In this document: piece after piece, positions 38,563-46,071 of the stretch
Numbering within the stretch: position 1 is the first letter of the stretch
Layout: each line of letters begins with the position of its first letter
Origin: Schlegelella_A sp036272325
Lineage (GTDB): Bacteria; Pseudomonadota; Gammaproteobacteria; Burkholderiales; Burkholderiaceae_C
Assembly: GCA_036272325.1 (NCBI GenBank)
Contig: DATAYY010000022.1
Coordinates: 23,494-87,493, forward strand
Direction: 5' to 3'
DNA: 64,000 bases
The notes under the pieces: generated by a model
The model's input: only the letters and a program-made list of their open reading frames with translations
Told to the model about the DNA's origin: nothing
Databases searched by the model: none
Translations under genes and position numbers: made by a program

Positions 38563-39252
38563 GTGACGACGACGATTGCCGCGGGCGGTCGCCCGCTCAC
38601 CTTGCTGCCCGAAAAGGCGGCGTTCCTCGCCGGCAGCCGGACGCTTCTGGTCGCCGACGCGCACCTCGGCAAGGCGGTGACCTTTCGCGCCCTCGGCGTT
38701 CCCGTGCCGCACGGCACGACGACGGAGACGCTCGAGCTGCTGTCGCTGCTGGTCGGGAGGTGGCGCGCGCGCCGCATCGTCTTCCTCGGCGATTTTCTCC
38801 ATTCGGCACACGCGCACGCGCCGGCGACGCTCGGTGCGCTCGCGCGCTGGCGCCGCGCGCACGCGGCGCTCGAGCTCGTCCTCGTGCGCGGCAATCACGA
38901 CCACCGCGCCGGCGATCCGCCGTTATCGCTCGGCATGCGCGTCGTCGACGAGCCGTTCGAGGCCGAAGGCTTCGCGCTCTGCCACCATCCGCGTCCGCGC
39001 CGCGGCGCCTACGTCCTCGCCGGCCATCTCCATCCCTGCGTCGGCATCGGCGGCCGCGCGTTCGACCACCTGCGCCTGCCGTGCTTCTGGCTCGGCGATG
39101 AGGTCGGCGTGCTGCCCGCGTTCGGCGCTTTCACCGGCATGCATCCGATCCGCGCCGGCGCGAGCGATCGCGTCTTTCCGATCGCCGACGGCGCGGTCGC
39201 GGCGCTGCCGGGCCGCGAGCGCGGCACGGCGGGCGACCGGCGCGCCGCCTAG
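38563..39252 (+). CDS. PdeM-like metallophosphoesterase
   Basis: A 229-residue calcineurin-fold phosphoesterase. Metal ligands sit in VADAHLGKA, FLGDFLHSAHAH, VRGNHDHRAGD, CHHPRPR and LAGHLHP. The pattern matches the family called ligase-associated DNA damage response endonuclease PdeM. In the canonical setting it accompanies an Lhr-type helicase, an exonuclease and an ATP-dependent ligase, none of which is here. So the protein may act alone or with distant partners. It starts 16 bases after the slmA stop. Confidence 0.8.
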   Translation: MTTTIAAGGRPLTLLPEKAAFLAGSRTLLVADAHLGKAVTFRALGVPVPHGTTTETLELLSLLVGRWRARRIVFLGDFLHSAHAHAPATLGALARWRRAHAALELVLVRGNHDHRAGDPPLSLGMRVVDEPFEAEGFALCHHPRPRRGAYVLAGHLHPCVGIGGRAFDHLRLPCFWLGDEVGVLPAFGAFTGMHPIRAGASDRVFPIADGAVAALPGRERGTAGDRRAA

Positions 39253-39258
39253 TCCGCG

Positions 39259-40131
39259 ATGGCATTCGACTCCGCTTTGCTGCTGCAGCTGATCGCCCGT
39301 GCCGAGGCGCTCGTCGGCCGCCTCGAGGCGGTGCTGCCGCATCCGCTCGCGCCGCCCGACTGGAACGCGTCGATCGCGTATCGCTACCGCCGCCGCGGCG
39401 GCGGCCGGCTCGACCCGGTCCGCCACGTGGCGACGATCCGGCTCGCGTCGCTGGTCGAGGTCGACGTGCAGAAGGAAAAGCTGGTCAGGAACACCGAGCA
39501 GTTCGTCGCCGGCAAGGGCGCGAACAACGTGCTGCTGACCGGTTCGCGCGGCACCGGCAAGAGCTCGCTCATCAAGGCTTGCCTGAACGAGTTCGCGGCG
39601 CAGGGGTTGCGCCTGATCGAGGTCGACAAGACCGATCTCGTCGACTTGCCGGACATCGTCGACCTCGTCGCTGAGCGGCCAGAACGTTTCATCGTCTTCT
39701 GCGACGACCTCAGCTTCGACGAAGGCGAGCCGGGCTACAAGGCGCTGAAGTCGATCCTCGACGGCTCGATCTCGGAAAGCTCGGAAAACGTGCTGATCTA
39801 CGCGACGAGCAACCGCCGCCACCTGCTTCCCGAATACATGAAGGAGAACCTCAGCTATCGCCACACCGAGGACGGCGAGGTTCATCCGGGCGAGGTCGTC
39901 GAGGAGAAGATCTCGCTCTCCGAGCGCTTTGGCCTGTGGGTGAGCTTCTATCCGTTCACGCAGGACGAGTACCTCGCGATCGTTGGCCAGTGGTTGCGGG
40001 GCTATGGCGTCGGCGCCGCACAGATCGCCGCGGCCCGCCAGGAGTCGCTCGTCTGGGCGCTCGAGCGCGGCTCGCGCTCGGGGCGCGTCGCCTACCAGTT
40101 CGCCAGGGACTACGCGGGGCGGCACGCTTGA
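39259..40131 (+). CDS. DUF815 family ATP-binding protein
   Basis: A 290-residue AAA-type ATPase of the DUF815 family. Walker A is GSRGTGKSS, followed by IEVDKTDLVDLPDIVDL. The Walker B-like segment is FIVFCDDLSFDEGE. YATSNRRHLLPEYM acts as sensor 1, and LSERFGLWVSFYPFTQDEYL follows. In relatives it often lies between argJ and a nudix gene downstream of secA, and its function is not settled. Here it is followed by mutT with a four-base overlap. Confidence 0.85.
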   Translation: MAFDSALLLQLIARAEALVGRLEAVLPHPLAPPDWNASIAYRYRRRGGGRLDPVRHVATIRLASLVEVDVQKEKLVRNTEQFVAGKGANNVLLTGSRGTGKSSLIKACLNEFAAQGLRLIEVDKTDLVDLPDIVDLVAERPERFIVFCDDLSFDEGEPGYKALKSILDGSISESSENVLIYATSNRRHLLPEYMKENLSYRHTEDGEVHPGEVVEEKISLSERFGLWVSFYPFTQDEYLAIVGQWLRGYGVGAAQIAAARQESLVWALERGSRSGRVAYQFARDYAGRHA

Positions 40132-40595
40132 GCGACGCCGGCCGACGGGCGGCCGAGATCGTCGACGTCGCGGTCGGCGTGCTGATCGACGCCGACCGGC
40201 GCTTCCTCCTCACCTCGCGTCCGGCCGGCAAGGTCTACGCCGGCTGGTGGGAGTTCCCGGGCGGCAAGCTCGAGCGCGGCGAATCGGTCGTGGCCGCGCT
40301 CGCACGCGAGCTCCACGAGGAGCTCGGCATCGACCTCGTCGACGCCCGGCCCTGGAACACGACCCGCGTCGACTACGCCCATGCCCGCGTTCGTCTCCAC
40401 TTCTGCAAGGTCCTCGCGTGGCGCGGCACGTTCGAGATGCGTGAAGGCCAGGCGATGGCGTGGCAGTCGCTGCCGGTGACGGTCGCGCCGGTGTTGCCGG
40501 GAACGCTGCCGGTGCTCGACTGGTTCGCCGCCGAGCAGGGCTTCGTCGGCGCGACCTGTGTCGCCGCGGAGACGGCCGGTACACTGAAGAAATGA
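40128..40595 (+). CDS. mutT: MutT-type nudix hydrolase
   Basis: A 155-residue nudix protein that should hydrolyse 8-oxo-dGTP to prevent A:T to C:G transversions. The nudix box runs from GGKLERGE through RELHEELGI and is complete. It appears to start at TTG 40128, which overlaps the DUF815 stop by four bases (TTGA). The family N-terminus (IVDVAVGVLID) begins soon after, so no better start exists. Its stop overlaps hisI (ATGA). Confidence 0.87.
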   Translation: MSDAGRRAAEIVDVAVGVLIDADRRFLLTSRPAGKVYAGWWEFPGGKLERGESVVAALARELHEELGIDLVDARPWNTTRVDYAHARVRLHFCKVLAWRGTFEMREGQAMAWQSLPVTVAPVLPGTLPVLDWFAAEQGFVGATCVAAETAGTLKK

Positions 40596-40990
40596 GCTGG
40601 CTCGACGAGGTGAAATGGGACGCTGACGGCCTCGTTCCTGCGATCGCGCAGGAGGTCGGAAGCGGCGACGTGCTGATGCTTGCGTTCATGAACCGCGAGG
40701 CGCTCGCCCGCACCGCCGAGATCGGCGAGGCCGTCTACTGGAGCCGGTCGCGCGGGCGGCTGTGGCGAAAGGGCGAGGAGAGCGGCAACGTCCAGAAGGT
40801 GAAGGAGCTTCGCCTCGACTGCGACAACGACGTCGTCCTGCTCAGGGTCGAGCAGACCGGCGGCGCGCCGGGCGAGCCGACGATCGCCTGCCACACCGGC
40901 CGCCACTCGTGCTTCTTCCAGCGCTACGACGACGGCGACTGGCGCGCCGTCGACCCGGTCTTGAAAGACCCGGAACGCATCTACAGATAG
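40592..40990 (+). CDS. hisI: Phosphoribosyl-AMP cyclohydrolase
   Basis: The 132-residue zinc enzyme of the third step of histidine synthesis. VLMLAFMNREAL, YWSRSRGRLWRKGEESGN and the Cys set in LDCDND and ACHTGRHSCFF are diagnostic. It starts at ATG 40592, overlapping the mutT stop by four bases. Upstream hisF and the rest of the his operon are not here, so the usual hisF-hisI junction is replaced by mutT. Confidence 0.96.
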   Translation: MSWLDEVKWDADGLVPAIAQEVGSGDVLMLAFMNREALARTAEIGEAVYWSRSRGRLWRKGEESGNVQKVKELRLDCDNDVVLLRVEQTGGAPGEPTIACHTGRHSCFFQRYDDGDWRAVDPVLKDPERIYR

Positions 40991-40997
40991 CGTCGCG

Positions 40998-41360
40998 ATG
41001 GACGAGCGGACCGCCAAGGGCAACGAGACGCTGGCAAGACTCGCTGGCGTGATCGCTGCGCGGCGAGGCGCCGACCCGGCGACGAGCTACGTTGCGCGCC
41101 TGGTCGACAAAGGCGCCGACGCGGTGCTGAAGAAGATCGGCGAGGAAGCGACCGAGGTCGTCATGGCGTGCAAGGACGGCGACCCGAAGCGGATCGTCGC
41201 CGAGGTCGCCGATCTCTGGTTCCACACCATGATCGCCCTCGCCGGCCACGGCCTCACGCCCGGCGACGTCCTCGCCGAGCTCGAGCGGCGCGAAGGCCAG
41301 TCGGGGCTCGAGGAGTTCGCAGCCCGCAAGATGAGCAGCAGGGAGCAGGACGGAACATGA
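40998..41360 (+). CDS. hisE: Phosphoribosyl-ATP pyrophosphatase
   Basis: This 120-residue MazG-fold enzyme performs the second step of histidine synthesis. Key segments are TSYVARLVDKGADAVLKKIGEEATEVVMACKDG, with the Glu-rich metal-binding helix, and VAEVADLWFHTMIALA. It is separated from hisI by seven bases and overlaps the following DUF4870 gene (ATGA). Confidence 0.95.
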   Translation: MDERTAKGNETLARLAGVIAARRGADPATSYVARLVDKGADAVLKKIGEEATEVVMACKDGDPKRIVAEVADLWFHTMIALAGHGLTPGDVLAELERREGQSGLEEFAARKMSSREQDGT

Positions 41361-41734
41361 ACGACGTCATCGAAGTCCCCGATTCGCAGCAGTCTTTGAA
41401 GACGATCGGCCACATCAGCTACTTCATGCACGCGGTGGTGGCGGTCGGTGCGGTGCTGCCTGGCGTGCAGGCGAGCGTGCTGCTGCTCCTGGTCGCGTTC
41501 TGCCTCGACATGATCAAGCGCGATGACGCACGCGGCACCTGGCAGGAGTCGCACTTCAGCTGGCGCATTCGCAGCGTTCTCTGGGCCGGCGGCCTCTATC
41601 TGGTCACCGCGCCGCTCTGGCTGCTCCTCCTCGTTCCCGGCTGGATCGCCTGGGCCGTGATCTCGATCTGGTTCCTCTACCGCATCGCGCGCGGCTGGGT
41701 GAATCTATCGTCGAACACGCCGATGCCGATGTGA
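41357..41734 (+). CDS. DUF4870-type small membrane protein
   Basis: A 125-residue protein with three hydrophobic segments (about residues 20-45, 68-86 and 90-112) joined by a charged loop (IKRDDARGTWQESHFSWRIRS). The pattern fits the DUF4870 family, which in betaproteobacteria sits between hisE and the HIT gene. The ATG at 41357 overlaps the hisE stop. The function is unknown. Confidence 0.8.
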   Translation: MNDVIEVPDSQQSLKTIGHISYFMHAVVAVGAVLPGVQASVLLLLVAFCLDMIKRDDARGTWQESHFSWRIRSVLWAGGLYLVTAPLWLLLLVPGWIAWAVISIWFLYRIARGWVNLSSNTPMPM

Positions 41735-41741
41735 GCCGGCG

Positions 41742-42089
41742 ATGAAGACCGACCCGAGCTGCATCTTCTGCCGGATCGTCGCCGGCGAGATCCCGAGCCA
41801 GAAGGCCTACGAGGACGACGAGATCCTCGTCTTCCACGACATCGCGCCGTGGGCCCCCGTGCACGTGCTGATGATCCCGAAGGAGCACATCGCGACCTTC
41901 TACGACGTCGGCGACCGGCAGACGGCGATGCTCGGCCGCATGATGTCGCTGGCGCCGCGCCTCATGCGCGAGCTCGGCGTGACGAACGGCTTTCGCACGC
42001 TCGTCAATACCGGCGAGGACGGTCGCCAGGAGGTGCAGCACCTCCACGTTCACGTCATGGGCGGTCCCCGTCCGTGGGCGAAGGGCTGA
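41742..42089 (+). CDS. hinT: Histidine triad (HIT/HinT) nucleotide-binding protein
   Basis: A 115-residue protein with the HIT motif H-L-H-V-H-V (His100, 102, 104) near the C-terminus and CIFCRIVAGEIPS near the N-terminus, as in HinT. HinT hydrolyses adenosine phosphoramidates in studied bacteria. It lies between the DUF4870 gene and tatA, as in many betaproteobacteria. Confidence 0.92.
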   Translation: MKTDPSCIFCRIVAGEIPSQKAYEDDEILVFHDIAPWAPVHVLMIPKEHIATFYDVGDRQTAMLGRMMSLAPRLMRELGVTNGFRTLVNTGEDGRQEVQHLHVHVMGGPRPWAKG

Positions 42090-42127
42090 CCTAGAATCTT
42101 CGCCAGTTTCCTCATCGGAGAACCACC

Positions 42128-42367
42128 ATGGGTTCGTTCAGCATCTGGCACTGGTTGATCGTGCTCCTGATCATCGTGCTGATCTTCGGCACCAAGAAGC
42201 TGAAGAACATCGGCAGCGACCTCGGCAGCGCCGTCAAGGGCTTCAAGGACGGCGTCCGCGACGGCACTGCCAGCCCCGCCGATGCGGCGCCGCCGCAGCG
42301 CGTCGGCGCCGAGCGGACGGCGGATCCGGGCACCGTCGACGTCGAGACCAAGACGACGAGGAGCTGA
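42128..42367 (+). CDS. tatA: Twin-arginine translocase subunit TatA
   Basis: A 79-residue protein with one N-terminal membrane segment (about residues 6-21), FGTKKLKNIGSDLGSAVKGFKDG as the hinge and amphipathic helix, and a short acidic tail. It forms the pore of the Tat system. A TAGAAT hexamer at 42092-42097 is a possible -10 but has no good -35. Confidence 0.93.
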   Translation: MGSFSIWHWLIVLLIIVLIFGTKKLKNIGSDLGSAVKGFKDGVRDGTASPADAAPPQRVGAERTADPGTVDVETKTTRS

Positions 42368-42386
42368 GCTCCGCGCGGTTCGCGCC

Positions 42387-42866
42387 ATGATCGATTTCGG
42401 ATTCGACAAGCTGGCGCTGATCAGCGCCGTCGCTCTCGTCGTCATCGGGCCGGAGAAACTGCCCCGTGTCGCGCGCACCGTCGGCACGCTGCTCGGCAAG
42501 GCGCAGCGCTATGTCGCCGACGTCAAGGCCGAAGTCAACCGCTCGATCGAGCTCGAAGAGCTGAAGAAGATGAAGACCGAATTCGAGGACGCCGCGCGCA
42601 ACGTCGAGAGGACGGTCTCGAGCGAGATGAACCAGACGGCCGCCGACCTGAACGCCGCCTGGCAGCCGCCCGCGGATACCGTGCCTGCACTCGGCAGCGA
42701 CAGCCCGCTGGCGTCGCCGCCGCCGGCCTATCGGCACCCGAAGAAGAACTGGCGCGTCAAGCGCGGCGCGATGCCGCAGTGGTACAAGCAGAAGAACGGC
42801 ATTCGCGCGCGGGCGCAGTCGGGCGCCGCGCGGGTGGCGCGCTTTCGGCCGCCGCGCCCGCTATGA
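42387..42866 (+). CDS. tatB: Twin-arginine translocase subunit TatB
   Basis: A 159-residue receptor subunit of the Tat translocase. MIDFGFDKLALISAVALVV forms the single membrane segment, with the conserved Glu/Pro in IGPEKLPRVARTVG. A long charged amphipathic helix follows (about 30-90), then a Pro-rich and basic C-terminal tail. It lies 19 bases after tatA. The 74-base gap to tatC has no gene. Confidence 0.93.
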   Translation: MIDFGFDKLALISAVALVVIGPEKLPRVARTVGTLLGKAQRYVADVKAEVNRSIELEELKKMKTEFEDAARNVERTVSSEMNQTAADLNAAWQPPADTVPALGSDSPLASPPPAYRHPKKNWRVKRGAMPQWYKQKNGIRARAQSGAARVARFRPPRPL

Positions 42867-42940
42867 AGCCTTCACGTCAGCGCCGTTCGTTGCGGCGGCC
42901 GCGCCTGCCCGCTGGGCGGCCCGGCGCGCGGCTGGTCTAG

Positions 42941-43732
42941 ATGGCCGGCGCCGACAAGGATCCCGACGAGCTTGCGGGAACCGAGCAGCCGTTCGTCTCG
43001 CATCTCGTCGAGCTGCGCGACCGGTTGATCCGTTCGGCGATCGCGGTGCTCGTCTGCGCGGCGGTCCTGTTCTTCTATCCCGGGCCGTCGGCGCTGTACG
43101 ACCTGCTCGCAGCGCCGCTGGTCGCGCACCTTCCTTCCGGCGGGACGCTGATCGCGACCAACGTCATCTCGCCGTTCCTGGTGCCGATGAAGATCACGCT
43201 GATGGCGGCGTTTCTGATGGCGTTGCCGGTCGTCCTCTACCAGGCGTGGGCATTCGTCGCGCCGGGCTTGTACATGCACGAGAAGCGCATGGTCCTGCCG
43301 CTCGTCATCTCGAGCACGATCCTGTTCTTCCTCGGCGTCGCGTTCTGCTATTTCTTCGTCTTCGGCAAGGTCTTCACGTTCATCCAGAGCTTCGCGCCGA
43401 AGAGCGTCTCGGCGATGCCCGACATCGAGGCTTATCTCAGCTTCGTGATGACGATGTTCATCGCCTTCGGTGCCGCGTTCGAGGTGCCGATCGCGGTCGT
43501 CGTCCTGGCTCGCCTCGGCGTCGTCAGCATCGAGAAGCTGAAGAGCTTTCGCGCCTACTTCATCGTCCTCGCCTTCATCATCGCCGCGATCCTGACGCCG
43601 CCGGACGTCGTCTCGCAGCTCGCGCTGGCGATCCCGATGTGCCTCCTCTACGAGATCGGCATCTGGGCAGCGCAGATCTTCATCCGCCACACCCAGGCGC
43701 CGGAGTCAGTCGCCGGCAGCGCCAGCGACTAG
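42941..43732 (+). CDS. tatC: Twin-arginine translocase subunit TatC
   Basis: A 263-residue six-span membrane protein that recognises twin-arginine signals. It has SHLVELRDRLIRS at the N-terminus, FVAPGLYMHEKRMVLPLV, and the later PPDVVSQLALAIPMCLLYEIGIW segment, all typical of TatC. The gene ends four bases into the convergent DegS-like gene. Confidence 0.95.
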   Translation: MAGADKDPDELAGTEQPFVSHLVELRDRLIRSAIAVLVCAAVLFFYPGPSALYDLLAAPLVAHLPSGGTLIATNVISPFLVPMKITLMAAFLMALPVVLYQAWAFVAPGLYMHEKRMVLPLVISSTILFFLGVAFCYFFVFGKVFTFIQSFAPKSVSAMPDIEAYLSFVMTMFIAFGAAFEVPIAVVVLARLGVVSIEKLKSFRAYFIVLAFIIAAILTPPDVVSQLALAIPMCLLYEIGIWAAQIFIRHTQAPESVAGSASD

Positions 43733-44904
43733 CGCTCGACGGGCTGCGGACGCAGCGGCGGGCGCTGGCCGACGGTCACTTCGATGTCGAGCGGCTTGGC
43801 GCCGCGCTGGACGCTGACGGTCGCCGTCTGGCGCGGCTTCAGCGCCGCGACTGCGTTCAGCAGCTGCGGCGTGTTGCTGACCTGGACGCCGGCGACCTTG
43901 AGCACGACATCGCCAGGACGCAGGCCCCCTTCGCTCGCCGGCCCATTCTGGACCACGCCCGTGATGAGAACGCCTTGCTTGACCGGCAGGTCGAGCGTCT
44001 TGGCGATCTCGGGCGTCAGGTCGCGCGGCTCGACGCCGATCCAGCCGCGCGTTACCCGCCCTTCCTTGATCAGGCTGTCCATCACCTGGCGGGCCGTGCT
44101 CACCGGAATCGCGAAGCCGATGCCGAGGCTGCCGCCGGTGCGCGAGAAGATCGCGGTGTTGATGCCGAGCAGGTTGCCGGCGACATCGACCAGGGCGCCG
44201 CCCGAGTTGCCGGGGTTGATCGCGGCGTCGGTCTGGATGAAGTTCTCGAAGGTGTTGATGCCGAGCGCATTGCGGCCGAGCGCGCTGACGATCCCCGAGG
44301 TCACCGTCTGGCCGACGCCGAACGGGTTGCCGATCGCGAGGACGACGTCGCCGACCTGGAGATGCTCGACGTCGCCGAAGTCGATCGACGGCAGCTTGTC
44401 GAGCTCGATCCTGAGGACGGCGATGTCGGACTCGGGGTCGGTTCCGATCGTCTTCGCGCGGGCGTTGCGGCCGTCGCCGAGCTCGACCTCGATGTCGTCG
44501 GCGCCCTCAATGACGTGGTTGTTGGTGAGCAGATAGCCCTCGGGCGAGACGATCACGCCGGAGCCGAGGCCGACCTGGCGTGCCTCGGGCTGACGCGCGC
44601 GGTTGCCGAAGAAAAGCCCGAACGCGGGGTCGACCTGGCGCGCGGTGCGGCTCGCGGTGATGCTGACGACCGCCGGCGACGCCCGCTTGGCCGCCGCGGC
44701 GTAGCTCGTCGCCGCCGTCCCGGTTCCGATCAGCGAGACGCTGCGCACGGGCGCCGGCAACGTGACGGCCGGCGCTGCCGGTGCGACAGCGGCGACCGCG
44801 TCGGGCTCGCGCTTCAGCCAACCGGGCTTCAGCGTCGCGACGACGAACAGAAGCGCGACCGCGATCGTCACGGTCTGGGAGAACAGGAGCCAGGCCTTGC
44901 GCAT
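43729..44904 (-). CDS. DegS/HtrA-type periplasmic serine protease
   Basis: A 391-residue trypsin-like protease with an N-terminal membrane anchor (about residues 8-24). The catalytic triad is His130 (LLTNNHVI), Asp160 (ESDIAVL) and Ser234 (INPGNSGGAL). A single PDZ domain occupies about residues 285-385. One anchor and one PDZ domain fit DegS rather than DegP, but an rseA target is not in view. The ATG at 44904 was chosen because the anchor starts there; the frame is open upstream. Confidence 0.88.
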   Translation of the reverse strand: MRKAWLLFSQTVTIAVALLFVVATLKPGWLKREPDAVAAVAPAAPAVTLPAPVRSVSLIGTGTAATSYAAAAKRASPAVVSITASRTARQVDPAFGLFFGNRARQPEARQVGLGSGVIVSPEGYLLTNNHVIEGADDIEVELGDGRNARAKTIGTDPESDIAVLRIELDKLPSIDFGDVEHLQVGDVVLAIGNPFGVGQTVTSGIVSALGRNALGINTFENFIQTDAAINPGNSGGALVDVAGNLLGINTAIFSRTGGSLGIGFAIPVSTARQVMDSLIKEGRVTRGWIGVEPRDLTPEIAKTLDLPVKQGVLITGVVQNGPASEGGLRPGDVVLKVAGVQVSNTPQLLNAVAALKPRQTATVSVQRGAKPLDIEVTVGQRPPLRPQPVER

Positions 44905-44976
44905 CGCTCGACGGGGGAAGTGAGCGGCCATTATGGATTCGTGCCGCCGCTTGTCGCCGCGCTTCACAATCGACGC

Positions 44977-46071
44977 ATGGCTTCCCCGCTCGCCCCGCCG
45001 CTCGCCGTGACGATGGGCGACGCCTGCGGCGTCGGCCCGGAAATTATCGCCGCCTGGTTCGCCGCCGACGAGGCCGCGGACGCGTTCGTCGTCGGCGACG
45101 TCGGTGTGCTGCGGCGCGCCGCCGCGGCGATCGGCGCGATGTTGCCGGTGGCGCGGATCGAAGCTCCGCAAGACGTCGGGACGCTGCCGCGGCGCTGCAT
45201 CCCGGTCCTCCAGGCCGAGGGCATCGCGAGCGACCTTCTCGCCGCGCCGCTCGGCGCCGTCGACGCGCGCGCCGGCGCGGCCGCGGCGCGCTCGATCGAG
45301 CGCGCGGTCGCGCTCGTGCGCGCCGGCGAAGCGGCGGCGCTCGTCACCGCGCCGATCCACAAGGAAGCGTTCGCGGCTGCCGGAATTCCGTGGCCGGGCC
45401 ACACCGAGATGCTGCAGGCGCTCGCCGCCGGCCCGGACGGCGTGCTGCCGCCGGTCCGCATGATGCTCGCCAACGACGAGTTGAAGACGGTTCTCGTCAC
45501 CATCCACATGGCGCTCCGGCGGGCGATCGACGCGGTCACGTTCGACGCCGTCGTCGAGACGATCCGGATGGCCGACGGCGCGGCGCGCCGGCTCGGCGCC
45601 GCACGGCCCCGGGTCGCGGTCGCCGGGCTCAATCCGCACGCCGGCGAAGGGGGCCTCTTCGGCGACGAGGAGTTGCGCATCATCGCCCCGGCGGTGCAGG
45701 CGGCGCGCGGCGAAGGAATCGATGCCAGCGGACCATACGCGCCCGACACGGTCTTCATGCGCGCGCGCAATACGGCCGAGCATCCCGGCGAGTTCGACGT
45801 CGTCGTCGCGATGACGCATGACCATGGACTGATCCCGGTCAAGTATCTCGGCGTCGAGCGCGGCGTCAACGTCACGCTCGGGCTGCCGTTCGTGCGCACG
45901 AGTCCCGACCACGGCACCGCATTCGACATCGCCGGCACGGGGACCGCGGACCCGGCGAGCTTCGCTGCCGCGGCACGCCTGGCGCGCCGGCTCGCCGGCG
46001 ATCTCAGTGCTTGGTCGGCGCCCCGAGCGCGGCCAGCTGCTTCCTCGCCCGCAGCGTCGCGCGCTCCATGA
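44977..46071 (+). CDS. pdxA: 4-hydroxythreonine-4-phosphate dehydrogenase
   Basis: This 364-residue metal- and NAD-dependent enzyme acts in pyridoxal phosphate synthesis. PLAVTMGDACGVGPEI starts the protein. Family segments include TAPIHKEAF, GHTEML, NPHAGEGGLFGDEE, GPYAPDTVF and the HDHGLIPVKYLG metal region. The last 20 or so residues (after ARRLAGD) lie beyond the usual family end and are encoded opposite the 3' end of the DUF1631 gene, overlapping it by 68 bases. Confidence 0.92.
   Translation: MASPLAPPLAVTMGDACGVGPEIIAAWFAADEAADAFVVGDVGVLRRAAAAIGAMLPVARIEAPQDVGTLPRRCIPVLQAEGIASDLLAAPLGAVDARAGAAAARSIERAVALVRAGEAAALVTAPIHKEAFAAAGIPWPGHTEMLQALAAGPDGVLPPVRMMLANDELKTVLVTIHMALRRAIDAVTFDAVVETIRMADGAARRLGAARPRVAVAGLNPHAGEGGLFGDEELRIIAPAVQAARGEGIDASGPYAPDTVFMRARNTAEHPGEFDVVVAMTHDHGLIPVKYLGVERGVNVTLGLPFVRTSPDHGTAFDIAGTGTADPASFAAAARLARRLAGDLSAWSAPRARPAASSPAASRAP

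Noticed and set aside
43246..44976. A long in-frame extension upstream of pdxA
   Set aside because: It covers tatC in another frame and the antisense of the DegS-like gene. PdxA similarity begins at the ATG at 44977.
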